Shown here: piece after piece, positions 1 to 9,839 of the stretch
Position numbering within the stretch: the stretch's first letter is position 1
Layout of the letters: each line of letters begins with the position of its first letter
NCBI RefSeq assembly: GCF_000227135.1
Contig: NC_018258.1
Coordinates: 776,318 to 840,317, forward strand
Length of the DNA stretch: 64,000 nucleotides
Source: Leishmania donovani
Taxonomy: Eukaryota > Euglenozoa > Kinetoplastea > Trypanosomatida > Trypanosomatidae
Direction of reading: 5' to 3'
Made by a program: the position numbers and the translations under genes
Notes under the pieces: model-generated
Databases searched by the model: none
What the model saw: only the letters and a program-made list of their open reading frames with translations
What the model was told of the DNA's origin: nothing

Positions 1-118
1 NNNNNNNNNNNNNNNNNNNNNNNNNNNNNNNNNNNNNNNNNNNNNNNNNNNNNNNNNNNNNNNNNNNNNNNNNNNNNNNNNNNNNNNNNNNNNNNNNNNN
101 NNNNNNNNNNNNNNNNNN
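1..118. other. Assembly gap (N run), truncated by window start
   Basis: All bases are N. The sequence immediately to the right is the 5' part of a thiolase copy on the minus strand, so the gap hides the rest of that gene and possibly further array units. Confidence 0.99.
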
Positions 119-301
119 AATCACTATCTCGCGCGCGCAGTTGTGAGCGCTTCCTTGAAGCACCACGTTGCCCCACACAATGTGGTCAATGTCTCTGGGA
201 TCCAGCGACGTCTTGTTGAGGAGACCGGCTACGGATGCACTCGCCAGCTCCACCGTGTGTGCATGCGCAGCAGCATCTTGAAACGTGCCAAAGTGGAGTG
301 C
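119..301 (-). pseudogene. Thiolase copy 0: 5' fragment running into the gap
   Basis: Bases 119-473 are identical by eye to 1761-2115, covering the 5' part of thiolase copy A and its upstream flank. In this fragment the minus-strand frame gives the beta-oxidation thiolase N-terminal region (TVELASASVAGLLNKTSL and onward) and is cut by the gap at 118. As in copy A, an in-frame TAA lies just upstream and no ATG lies between it and the conserved region. This is therefore either a second identical array unit with the same broken 5' end or an assembly duplicate of copy A. The 3' side cannot be judged. Confidence 0.55.
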
Positions 302-674
302 TTACACTGGTCACTCAGACGGACCGTTGAACAAGGGCGCGGCAGAGAGAGTACATCTCTGACTGCCCATGTCGACATGATAAAATGTGTAAAAGGTCAG
401 AAGAAAGAAAAGGGGAATGGTAAGAGGAACATAAGTCGCATTGTGTTCAGAAGCAAAAGCGGGAAGCTCCCACGAATCGAGTGCGCCTTTCAAGCTCCTG
501 TGAATTCTCTCATTTTTCTGGCAAATAACAAGTGCTGTAGACGCTATCAACTGCGTGAAAGTAGATCTGAAATTGCATAAGCAAAAGAAAAATGTTCGAA
601 AAAGAATGCAAGCATTTTCTTTGCTTGCACAGCTGAAATTAAAGCATGCGCGTCTTTGGCTACCTCCACGGAAA
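302..674. other. Spacer between thiolase copies
   Basis: Up to 473 this repeats the flank 1944-2115 upstream of copy A, including a purine-rich run (AGAAGAAAGAAAAGGGG) that reads as a polypyrimidine tract on the transcribed strand. From 474 it is single-copy in the window: an AT-richer spacer ending at the stop codon of copy A. No gene is seen. It may show the true continuation of the copy A flank, which at 2116 is replaced by adapter sequence. Confidence 0.6.
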
Positions 675-1895
675 TCACTTCTTCGGAGTGTGCTCTAGAA
701 TAGCAACGCCGCCGAGACCGCCAGCAGCGCAAATGCTCACAAGGCCATGGCGCTTGCCGGACCGTCGCAGCTCATTGGCAAGCGAGGTCACAATCCGACC
801 ACCAGTTGCAGCGAACGGGTGACCCAGTGCCAGGGACCCGCCATTCACGTTCAGCTTCGATAAGTCGATGTCTTCCGTTAGAACAGGTTTGGCGCCGTTA
901 GCGTACCGGTCAAAGAACTCCTGCGACTTCAGGCACTTGATCGTCGCGAGCACCTGAGCCGCAAAGGCTTCGTGGATCTCGTAGAGATCGATGTCCTTCG
1001 GCGTCAGGCCCGCCTTCTTCAGCGCTGGGCCCCAGCCCAGAACAGGTGCGAGAAGGAGCTGCGGATAAGGATCGATTCCGGAGAAGTACCAGCTCTTGAC
1101 ACAAACATCGGTCGGGTATCCAAGCTTCTTCGCCTTCTCCTCAGACATGACGAGCATCGCGCTACCTCCATCTGTCAAGGTGCTTGACGTGGCAGCCGTG
1201 ATGGTTCCTCCCTCCTTTCGAAAAACGGGCTTGAGGCTTGGCATTTTGGCTTTCATTTTCTCAGTGTCGCGCTGCATAACGTCGTCGCAGGTCACCTCGG
1301 TCTTCTTACCTTTCTTATCAATCGTGACAGGGACAATTTCCTCTTTGAAGTACCCCGCCTTTTCAGCCCGGGCGGCATTAGCGTGCGAAGCCACCGCCAG
1401 AGCCTCCTGGTCCTCGCGCGAGATGCTGTTGAGCTCCGCAATGAGATCCCCGTGCCACCCCATGGTCTTTCCAGTGCTCCGCTCTGTCAGCGCAATGCCG
1501 CCCGGAAACCACTTGAACGGATTGTAGCCCGCTTCCTTGAAGAAGCCCATGACGCCCTTCCTCTGGGCCATCATCAGCCCGTACGTCACGGAGCGTGGCA
1601 GTGGGACCTCTGTATTGCTCACACTGTCGCTCCCACCGGCAATAACGACATCAGCATGCCCACCCTCGATCAGCATGCATGCCTGCGAGAGCGAGCTAAG
1701 TCCACTCGCGCACGCCATGCTTGTGAGATTGCCGATGATCTTCTTCGGCATGTTCAGATCAATCACTATCTCGCGCGCGCAGTTGTGAGCGCTTCCTTGA
1801 AGCACCACGTTGCCCCACACAATGTGGTCAATGTCTCTGGGATCCAGCGACGTCTTGTTGAGGAGACCGGCTACGGATGCACTCGCCAGCTCCAC
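675..1895 (-). CDS. Mitochondrial trifunctional enzyme beta subunit / 3-ketoacyl-CoA thiolase, copy A; 5' end broken
   Basis: This is a thiolase-superfamily enzyme that would cleave 3-ketoacyl-CoA with CoA in beta-oxidation, probably in the mitochondrion because no C-terminal SKL is present. The nucleophilic Cys lies in TSMACASG (residue 62 counting from 1895), HEAF is near residue 308, the catalytic His is in ALGHPFAATGG (about 359) and the second Cys is in CAAGGLGG (389). The 406 residues cover nearly the whole family length. The 5' end is odd. The 1895 position is a GTG codon; the frame stays open to an in-frame TAA at 1944-1946 but contains no ATG before residue 49 (DLNMPKK). Upstream residues (HFGTFQDAAAHAHTV) still resemble a thiolase N-terminus, and the equivalent of copy B's first 25 or so residues is missing. 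Either the copy is 5'-truncated by recombination or the assembly is chimeric here. Confidence 0.8.
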   Translation of the reverse strand: MELASASVAGLLNKTSLDPRDIDHIVWGNVVLQGSAHNCAREIVIDLNMPKKIIGNLTSMACASGLSSLSQACMLIEGGHADVVIAGGSDSVSNTEVPLPRSVTYGLMMAQRKGVMGFFKEAGYNPFKWFPGGIALTERSTGKTMGWHGDLIAELNSISREDQEALAVASHANAARAEKAGYFKEEIVPVTIDKKGKKTEVTCDDVMQRDTEKMKAKMPSLKPVFRKEGGTITAATSSTLTDGGSAMLVMSEEKAKKLGYPTDVCVKSWYFSGIDPYPQLLLAPVLGWGPALKKAGLTPKDIDLYEIHEAFAAQVLATIKCLKSQEFFDRYANGAKPVLTEDIDLSKLNVNGGSLALGHPFAATGGRIVTSLANELRRSGKRHGLVSICAAGGLGGVAILEHTPKK

Positions 1896-2115
1896 CGTGT
1901 GTGCATGCGCAGCAGCATCTTGAAACGTGCCAAAGTGGAGTGCTTACACTGGTCACTCAGACGGACCGTTGAACAAGGGCGCGGCAGAGAGAGTACATCT
2001 CTGACTGCCCATGTCGACATGATAAAATGTGTAAAAGGTCAGAAGAAAGAAAAGGGGAATGGTAAGAGGAACATAAGTCGCATTGTGTTCAGAAGCAAAA
2101 GCGGGAAGCTCCCAC
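1896..2115. other. Upstream flank of thiolase copy A (repeat of 254-473)
   Basis: The sequence is identical to the flank of copy 0. It contains the in-frame TAA at 1944-1946 that separates the thiolase frame from any upstream start, and a polypurine run (polypyrimidine on the minus strand) near 2041-2060 that could serve as a trans-splicing signal. No independent gene is seen. Confidence 0.6.
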
Positions 2116-2125
2116 AGATCGGAAG
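2116..2125 (+). other. Illumina adapter remnant at contig end
   Basis: The ten bases AGATCGGAAG directly before the gap are the start of the TruSeq adapter. The identical flank at 119-473 continues instead with GAATCGAGTG, so identity between the two copies stops exactly where the adapter begins. These bases are very probably not genomic. Confidence 0.85.
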
Positions 2126-2224
2126 NNNNNNNNNNNNNNNNNNNNNNNNNNNNNNNNNNNNNNNNNNNNNNNNNNNNNNNNNNNNNNNNNNNNNNNNNNN
2201 NNNNNNNNNNNNNNNNNNNNNNNN
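2126..2224. other. Assembly gap (99 N)
   Basis: The gap lies inside the thiolase array. Its length of 99 N equals that of the other internal gaps, so it is a placeholder rather than a measured distance. Confidence 0.99.
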
Positions 2225-2607
2225 TTGCTCACACTGTCGCTCCCACCGGCAATAACGACATCAGCATGCCCACCCTCGATCAGCATGCATGCCTGCGAGA
2301 GCGAGCTAAGTCCACTCGCGCACGCCATGCTTGTGAGATTGCCGATGATCTTCTTCGGCATGTTCAGATCAATCACTATCTCGCGCGCGCAGTTGTGAGC
2401 GCTTCCTTGAAGCACCACGTTGCCCCACACAATGTGGTCAATGTCTCTGGGATCCAGCGACGTCTTGTTGAGGAGACCGGCTACGGATGCACTCGCCAGC
2501 TCCAGCGTGTCTGCCTTCATCAGAGCCCCAAAGGACTTGACAAACGGCGTCCTCGCCCCGGTGACGAGGACCGCTCGTTGACGCAAAATATGGCGAGTCG
2601 AGTGCAT
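2225..2607 (-). CDS. Trifunctional enzyme beta subunit / thiolase, copy B; N-terminal part only
   Basis: This is the 5' part of a second thiolase gene, cut by the gap at 2224. It has a proper ATG at 2607 and begins MHSTRHILRQRAVLVTGART, which combines a basic Arg/His-rich stretch usable as mitochondrial targeting signal with the conserved TGARTPF strand at the thiolase N-terminus. From ELASASVAG onward it is identical by eye to copy A (2225-2504 match 1615-1894). Upstream of that it differs: FGALMKADTL here against FGTFQDAAAHAHTV in copy A. The catalytic Cys block (TSMACASG) is present. The 3' half is not assembled. Copy B shows what an intact start looks like and suggests the array has at least two 5' types. 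Confidence 0.8.
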
Positions 2608-5600
2608 ACTTGACAGAGAGAAGAGATTGCAGTTTTGTCTGCTGAGTGATCTGGAGACTGGTCAAAAATCAAAGAGAGAGCAGAGGATGGGTAACATATT
2701 AGGTAAAGCCTTTGCAGTCAACTGTCAAAGCAGGATGACGCAGAGCAAGTAGGAGGACGTGCGCCATGTGGATAGATTGTGAACAGCTCTTGTGTGCTGC
2801 GCAGCGTTCCCCTGAGGCCGCAGTCGTGTATCAAGCACCAAAGCAGAGTCCGAGCAGCACAGCGCCCTCCCTGGGGCAGCGCATGATTCACAGGCACAAA
2901 TCAAAGCTTCGACAACAGCTCTTGTGCCAAATGGAATTTGTTCGATAAAATGGTAAAGACTGTGAATCTCCAGCAGTCTGCGCGGGTCATGCATGAAGGG
3001 AACTGAGAAACGCCCTTTACAGCATCTGGCCCTCTTGAAAACGGCCTACAACAACCCAGCGTCACTACAATCCGCGAGTCAATGCGCCCATAGCCAGCAC
3101 CATTCAGACTTGTCGACCCATGTTTCAGAGGCGCGCACACACACAGCTCTCAGAGCCACAAGCGACGGGGCACCTTCGATCACATGGCACTTCACGGCCA
3201 TCCTCGTAATAATGCAAACGCCAAAGTCGCCACATTTTCAGACTCGAAGAGCATATGTTGGATGATTAGCGCAGACGCGGAGGAAGAGCTTCACGATCAT
3301 GCGGTAAGGCTATCCAGTCACAGGCCAAGTGTCACGCGATGTAAGGCAGTTCTACCTGGAAATAAGGGGTTTACAGGACTGTCTGAGTACGCCGAAAAAC
3401 AAAGCATCAGCTGCTTCCTGCATGAGCTACTCCTTAGGCGTAAAAATGGTGCACGAATATCTGGCCGTGTTCCTGGTGCGAGAGATTCTGTCGGTGCAGC
3501 ACACCATGCCAGCATGGCTAAAGCACGAGACCCCCTAGCACTCATTTGGCAACCAGTGCCCCTCAAACAGTCATCACCGCACTGACGGGATCTGCCCTGT
3601 TAGGGGGTTCAGGCACATAGCTTCACCCACAGCGGCCCGCATTCCCCATCTATGCCAGCCATCACCGCTTCCTGGAAACCAGCATTTCAACAGGCATCTT
3701 TCCCAATGCCCAGAAATGGTGCTGCTTCTTTCCACACGATCCCGCAATCCACTCTAACCTCGCAATTGGCCGTCATCCGGCACCAAGTTAACGTGCCTAG
3801 GGGGAGATCCGCAGGTGCCAAGAGACCCCCCCCCCCAGAGACGCGCCCCTGCGTTTTTGGATGAAGCTGAAGGAAACCTTTTCCCTTTGGCACCCCTCGG
3901 GCGATGAGCAAAATTCAAAGATCTGTATGCACCGCAATCGACGCTTTCCGCACCCCTCAGCGAGCTAATCGTCTTTTCTACCCGCAGAAGACTATTGAAA
4001 AGCCGGTAAACCCCCCCCCCCCACACGCACACAAAAAAAATTCTTACAGAGCACCACCCCTTTTCTCCGCAAAGAAGCCCGACTCAGCACCAGCCGCTTT
4101 ACACCTCTTCCTTTAGGGTTGTCGGTGAAGAACTTTGAAGCAGCAGTTTGCTGCACGCTTAAGTGACCCTAACAAGGACCCCGCGTACTCTTTACACAAA
4201 GAGATGCGATCCTGAACGCATTTTCTCCTTTAGGAATGCCGGGCATTGAAACCGTTTCAAAAAATAGCTTTCTTGCCGCACTTAAGCTCATCCCTTAAAA
4301 CACCCCCAGCGGAAGAATAACCGCAACGGCCCCTCTGAAAGATCAACACAGGTCTCCCCGGCGATGGGCTCGAGCAGAACCACAGCAAATCCGGAAAGAG
4401 GATGCCGAGCGAAAGCGAAACACTGCTGATGGCGATTTTCCGCCACCCAAAATCCGAGTTTCAAAGGAAGAGAAGCCGCCACCACATATACCCCTTCAAG
4501 CAACGAAATAAGAAACCTGTCGACCCATACCTGCGTAAGCAGAAAAGGACAAGAGATCACGGCAACCCACAGCACCACAGCACCGTCTTCCCGTAGAGTT
4601 TTTTGAGTCCCCCACCAAGATAAAAAGAATTAACGACACCGGCAAAAAAAAAAAACAATGGCTCGAAAGGCAAGAAAAGCATCCATTGTTTCTTTACCCA
4701 TAGAGTCCGACTACCGCCCGTACTTCTTGCAGCTCAGCATGTCTGCATGAAAAGCCCTGACGTTATTCCGGTGCTGCTGCAAGCCCCTCCCCGCGCGAGA
4801 AACTGAAGAAGCAACAAACCAAAATGCATGGGCAAGGAAAAAAGATGAGCGGCTCTGCCGCGGCGACTTCATTTATGCCACAACGGGCGGGGGCCTCCCA
4901 AAAAAACAGAAAACCGACGAATACGAAAAAAAAAATCTTCCCGCCAACCTCATTTTTGCGCTTTAAGCGAGGCTGTTCGATTAACGGAATTTTTTTGCTT
5001 GTGCGGCGTTCGTTTTTAAACAAAAAGGAAAAGAAACGCATAAATTTGGCAGGCGGCCCGCATTTTTTTTTTAGGGGGCGCTCGTTCTGGAACCGGGCCC
5101 CGTCTTCTAACCCCTATGATGTTTAGGCGCGGTGTGGGCGGGCGCGGTGGCGGGGCTGTTTTGCCCGCGCCCGACGCCCCCGGAGCACCACCCGCAAACA
5201 GAAAAAGCCACAACGACGAAAAGACGCAGCAAACGCCCAAAGAGGGCGCAGCGACAAGAACCCCGCCCACACCAAAGAAACGACCTGGTTAGCCCGCCGG
5301 GTAAAAAAATCGTGTGGCCAGGGGCGCCCCACCCGTGGTTAACCCCGGCCGCAATTGGGAAACCGCGAACGCCAAAGAAAAGGATAAACGCACCCCTTAT
5401 CGCATTGTTGTCATGAAAAAAATGCATAATGGCTCTTTGTGTTGAAACAAAGTCTTTGGAAAGGTGATCGTATGCCGTTGGATCTGCGGCATCGTCCGCC
5501 TGTTTTTTTACCATCTTTTTTTTTTGTTTCTTTTTCACCTTAAAAAAGACCTGGCGCTATTTTCCTTGTTTGTGGTCTAACACGTGAATTTTTGAAAACT

Positions 5601-6309
5601 GTCAAAAGTTGCGCCTTAAAGGCGTCGCCTTCCTGGGGGGGTGGCGGGGGGTGGCCGGTTTGGGTCCTCTGCTGAGGGCCGCCCCCGGCTTTCAAACCCC
5701 CCACCGCGCAGGATTGGCACGCTAAGCCCAATCCCAAGCCTATTTGCTTTCGCCGGCGTCGTTCCAGACCGCCAACACTCGGCCAAAACCAGCAGCAAAA
5801 CAAACGCAGCCTCTTTGTCTTCGGCTGTTTATTTATGCTTAAAAAAGTGAGATGAACAAACCGCTTTTCAGCGCCATTTTCTTAACACCCCCTCCTCCCA
5901 CCGCCTTTCTGTTTTCGATGAAGGGTAGCTTTTCAGTTGGCAGATTTCAAACATGCATTTTTTTGTTTGAAATTGTTTGTTTAAAAATCAAGGGTATCCC
6001 ATAGCGTGCGGCACGGGGCTTTTCTGCTTTGTGGTAACGGATGGGGCTAAAAATGAGGGGCTCCAAAACAAAGGCCAAAACACACACGATGAGCGCACAT
6101 TTGTGTGCCCACAGGCCCGTGCGCACGCGTATGCGTATATATATTTGTGCGCGTGTTCAAAATTTAACAATCGGCGCGTCGTTCAGAAATTTCCGCAGCC
6201 ACAGAAGCGCCCGAAACACCAGCGCTAGACGCCCCCCACGATGTAAACAAACGCAAACGAAAAAGGCTTTAACTTCTCAAAAATTTTGCCTTTTCCATAA
6301 TAAATAGGG
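2608..6309. other. Gene-free region, C/A-rich on the + strand with long homopolymers
   Basis: No frame here has the codon character of the neighbouring genes. From about 3820 the texture changes from the usual purine-rich spacer to a C/A-rich + strand with many A and C runs (for example poly-C near 3829-3836 and 4011-4021, poly-A near 4644-4655 and 4926-4935). Open frames on both strands are short and homopolymer-driven. A single TTTAGGGTT occurs near 4112, which is not a telomere array. The region is discussed as a finding because it differs from all other spacers in the window. Confidence 0.6.
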
Positions 6310-6800
6310 TGGCGTCCACTCCGCAAGGACTGCCACAGGCCCGATCGCGTGGCGCAAAGCAGCGCTAGAAACCCCAAAAAGCAACGCTGCCCCAGCCGCC
6401 ACAGCACGGCCCCTGCCCCAAGCCCCGCCCACCCACCCGCTTCCCAGCCGCTCGCAAAATGCGGGTTGCCACCTGGCGCGCCCCCGGGGTGGCCCAGGCT
6501 CCCCACCAGTGGGCAGCGAGGGGCGGCTGAGGTACGCTGGCGTCACGCTGACACCCTGCCCATCACATGGGTGGCGCAAACGTGTCCACTGTCGAAGATC
6601 TCTCCCACACAACGCCATCCGCGGCCTCACTGCCGGCATCAGTGGGGGCATGCGTTGCTCCGACCCCCCTCTGCGTAGGTAGGCGCCTGGCCCTGCTACG
6701 GCCAGAAGCGGTGCAGCATCGGCAGGGGATGGAGGGGCGGCCCGGCTCCCTCCCCCACACGAATGCACAGAGTTGGTGTGCACTGGACCCTGGGATGCTA
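6310..6800 (-). mobile_element. Diverged SIDER-like retroposon relic
   Basis: The segment aligns by eye, with many substitutions, to the elements at 39119-39689 and 58858-59428. The best-conserved stretch runs from GGTGGCCCAGGCTCCCCACC near 6489 to TGCACTGGACCCTG near 6792. It has no coding capacity. Short, degenerate, dispersed elements of about 0.5 kb in spacers fit Leishmania SIDERs, which are truncated remnants of ingi-related retroposons; the SIDER2 subclass is my recollection and was not checked. Strand is given as that of the surrounding genes, because SIDERs usually lie sense in 3' UTRs. The outermost ends, as judged from the other copies, are not preserved. Confidence 0.65.
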
Positions 6801-7936
6801 TTTGCTAGGGTCTTTTTGCGCCGTGTTTTTTTTGTTAGTGAATGAAGGCGGGGTTGGGGAGAGGCTGGCTTGTTGGTCGGTACGAAAGGGTTTGTTTTTC
6901 GCGGTTGCTGCGCGTTTGGGGGGTGCCGGGGGCAGGGGGAATAGATGAAAGTAGCGGGTGGTGGTGGCAGAAACGCTATTTTGTGTATTTTTGCGATGGG
7001 TGGGAAGAACGCTGAAAAGCGTTTTTAGTGCGTTTCTGGCCGAAATGTTTTGGTCACAGGCGCGGCGGTGGTGAGGAGGAAAAGGTATGGGTGTATAATT
7101 GGGGGGTGGATAGGGGTGTTTGTTTGTCTTGTTGTTGCGGGTGTTTTGGGGAAAGGAAAGGGCGGCGGGCTGGCATGGGGAAAAGGGCTCTGGGGTAGTT
7201 GATTTTCGTGCTGGGTGAAAAAGGTTTAAAGCCAAGATGTCGTGCGGGGGGGATGTTTTGCTGTGTGGGGGGTGCTTAGTTTACCTTTTCGGCGCCCTAG
7301 GTGGATGTGTTGCTTTGCTATGAATGTGGCTTGCCGTGCCGGAAGCTGGTGATAGTTCTGTTCTCGGGTTTCGCTTCTGCGGTTTGGGTTTGGGGCACGG
7401 AAAGCGATAGAGGGCTTAGGGTTCCCTGGGCGAGAGGTTTTTGGCGACAAGGAGGGGGGGACTCAATTCTTATTAAAGGGAAATGGAATTTGTAGCGTGG
7501 AAGCAGCCGGGGTGTGCGTATGGTTGCGCACGATTCTTATTTACCACGGTGGCGTTGTGGTAAGGGAATTTAGGTTTTTTTTTTTTGGGGGGGGGGTCTG
7601 CTGCGTTTTCTTGGCGGTGGGCGTTTACCTCCGGCCGTGCCGGTGGCTTTTTCGCAGCCGGGGGGGGGGGGCTGCCCTCCGGGGGAGTGCCCGGCTGGGG
7701 TGCGGGGGGCTTTTCCGCCGGGGTGGGCCGTCTGCGGTGTTTGGGGCGTGGCCTGGGGGCGGCCCAGGGGTTTGGGGTTGTGTGTGTGTGTTCGGGGTTT
7801 GGAGGGGCGGGGGGGGTGCCATGGCGTAGCCCTCGGGCCAGGGCCGTCGGGGAGGGGGGTGGGCGGGGTAGGCCGCCACCCGGCCGAATGAGCGGCGCAG
7901 TTAGCGGGGTCTTGGTTTTCTCTATTAAAACAGCGA
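6801..7936. other. G/T-rich gene-free region with G-runs
   Basis: This stretch has a strongly G/T-rich + strand, opposite to the C/A-rich region left of the SIDER-like relic. It contains dense G-runs, including poly-G near 7589-7597 and 7661-7670 and repeated GGGG clusters in 7570-7890. The open frames here are Gly/Arg- or Pro-rich translations of these runs, so none is called. It forms the downstream spacer or 3' UTR of the MYND gene. Confidence 0.6.
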
Positions 7937-9382
7937 TCAGTCATCGCGGCGCGACACCGGCTTCAAAACCTGGACAGGCCCATACACTATCGTGGGCGAT
8001 GCGGGCTGGCTGCGGCGCGACTCGATTTCGTGGCAGAAATTCTTGTGCTTGTCCCAGTCCGCCTTTTGGCACTCGGGGGAGCAGTAGAACGTGACGTCGC
8101 AGCCGCTGCACTTGAGGAGGTCTTTCGTGGTACCGGGGCAGGACGGGCTTGCACACTTCATGTCGGCCTGCTTCCCAACAAACACGTCGCGGCTGTGCAC
8201 GGCGAGGTGATACTCTGGGGCACTGAGGGCGAGAAACACGGCCAGGATGTGCTCCTTGAGAGTGTAGACCACCTGCAGAACATCCTCGCAGTCCAGGCGG
8301 CTGTAGGCAGCTTCAGCAGAGGAGAGGGCCTCGTTCAAGGTGGGAACTAGGTTACACAGAAGCCGGATTTCCTTCACCTCGCTCTTGACCCACAGTAGTG
8401 CCAGGACGATGCGGTCCAAGGTAAACGTCTTCGCGCTCGGCAAGTCCGCGATGTCGCTCTGCGGGGACGAGATCGACTCGATGTTGTCGAGGGCGTCGAA
8501 CAGGGCTGTGCGGCAGTAGAAGAGTCTCCCGTTGTGGATGAGGTGGCCAATGTCGTCCAGGTGCGGGTTTTCCATGAAGTCCTTGCAGAAGTTGTGCAGG
8601 AACTTGGAGGTGGTGTCGTGCATGCGTGCGTCCTTCGCGTTGACCGCGGCGATCATGACGCAGTCGAGCACCTTGATCTTCTCCATGTCGCGCAGGAAGA
8701 CCGTCGGACCGGTGCGCAGCTTCGCGTAGCAGGGGCATCCATCGCAGCACACAAAAGTGTTGAAGAGCAGTTTGCCATTCGACGAGTACGGCGAAACGCC
8801 GTTGCGTGTGTTGACGGTGAAGAAAAGAAACTTGATGGAGTCCATGAGGCGGCGAAAGGCCTCGGCAGAGGCCATGTTCTTGCGCAGAGAGCACACACAC
8901 TCCGTCACGTGCCCGGCAGCCGCGATGAGGGTCTCCGAGCTCTCGGACTTCGTCTTCTGCGCCGCTGCCTGAAAGCGTGTGCAGTGCTGGTCCAGCAGGT
9001 TGAGCAATGCATTTTTTTCGCTGGCGTTCGACACGGTGAACTTGGCTGTCATGCACACAATCCGAAAGACATCGTGCGCCTCGCCGAAGACACCAGTCAT
9101 GTTGCGGAACGTCTCGTGAGTTGCCACACGATTGTAAATGAACGTCACCGCCTTTTCGAGGAACGGGTCCTCGTGGAGCACCGTGTGCGCCATCAGGCAG
9201 TCCATCAGCCGAGTCGCCACGGCAACGCGCTTCGACGGAGAGATGTTATCCATGTAGTCGTCAAACCACTCCATCCGCATCTCTCGAAACGGGTAGCGCA
9301 AGATGGAGTCACGGTTCACCGGCGGGCGGTCATCTCCTGTTTCGGGGGAGGAGTCGCGTGACTCGTCAGTCATGGTGCTCAC
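7937..9382 (-). CDS. MYND-type zinc-finger protein
   Basis: The 481-residue protein has a C-terminal MYND finger at about 410-450. Its Cys/His ligands read C-x3-C (CASPSC), then C-x2-C (KCSGCD), C-x3-C (FYCSPEC), H (WDKH) and C (NFC), with the typical LLKCSGC and YC...W..H...C spacing. MYND fingers usually bind proline-rich peptides in partner proteins. The first 400 residues are mostly helical with no motif I recognise and no SET motif, so I do not call it a SMYD methyltransferase. The start is ATG at 9382, with a second ATG three codons in. Its transcript would run leftwards into the G-rich spacer. Confidence 0.85.
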   Translation of the reverse strand: MSTMTDESRDSSPETGDDRPPVNRDSILRYPFREMRMEWFDDYMDNISPSKRVAVATRLMDCLMAHTVLHEDPFLEKAVTFIYNRVATHETFRNMTGVFGEAHDVFRIVCMTAKFTVSNASEKNALLNLLDQHCTRFQAAAQKTKSESSETLIAAAGHVTECVCSLRKNMASAEAFRRLMDSIKFLFFTVNTRNGVSPYSSNGKLLFNTFVCCDGCPCYAKLRTGPTVFLRDMEKIKVLDCVMIAAVNAKDARMHDTTSKFLHNFCKDFMENPHLDDIGHLIHNGRLFYCRTALFDALDNIESISSPQSDIADLPSAKTFTLDRIVLALLWVKSEVKEIRLLCNLVPTLNEALSSAEAAYSRLDCEDVLQVVYTLKEHILAVFLALSAPEYHLAVHSRDVFVGKQADMKCASPSCPGTTKDLLKCSGCDVTFYCSPECQKADWDKHKNFCHEIESRRSQPASPTIVYGPVQVLKPVSRRDD

Positions 9383-9839
9383 AGGAATACAAAGGAGAAA
9401 GAAGCACGGGAGAAACCGGTGACGGGGGTATTGAGTGTCGCACCGGATGAGTATCTCTGAGTGACTAAGGGCACGGATTTGAGGAGATGTGGCGGAGGAG
9501 GAGGCTTGTGTGTGTGGGGAGTGATTTCGCTAGGTTCACTGCATACAGCAGCGGCACACGTATGCGAAGAGAGTTGCATGAATAGAGCGGAAGACTGAAA
9601 CGTCGAGGATGACGCGCTGCGCCGTGTCAGATCTCTACGCCAAAGGCGTGTTAGGCGCGCATACGCTGCCGCCACACACCAACAAAAAAAGGAAGGAAGG
9701 GTGAGAATCAGATGAGACCGCAAGGCGTGCGTCTTTCAGGATGCGATGCTGGATCAATCACGTGGCTGATCAGAGTGTCCACCACCAGATGTTGGCATGC
9801 CAGAGCAGGGTTAATGCTTTTCCTCACAGACGCGAAGTG
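9383..9839. other. Spacer between PSF3 and MYND genes
   Basis: This 457-bp purine-leaning sequence has runs such as GGAGAAAGAAG near 9391 that are polypyrimidine on the transcribed strand, suitable for trans-splicing of the MYND transcript. No gene is seen. Confidence 0.5.

Noticed and set aside
1383..2255. 290-codon + strand frame over the thiolase genes
   Set aside because: Antisense shadow of the thiolase coding sequence and it crosses the gap as X.
4111..4120. TTTAGGGTT, telomere-like
   Set aside because: A single occurrence with no tandem array or subtelomeric repeats; chance match.
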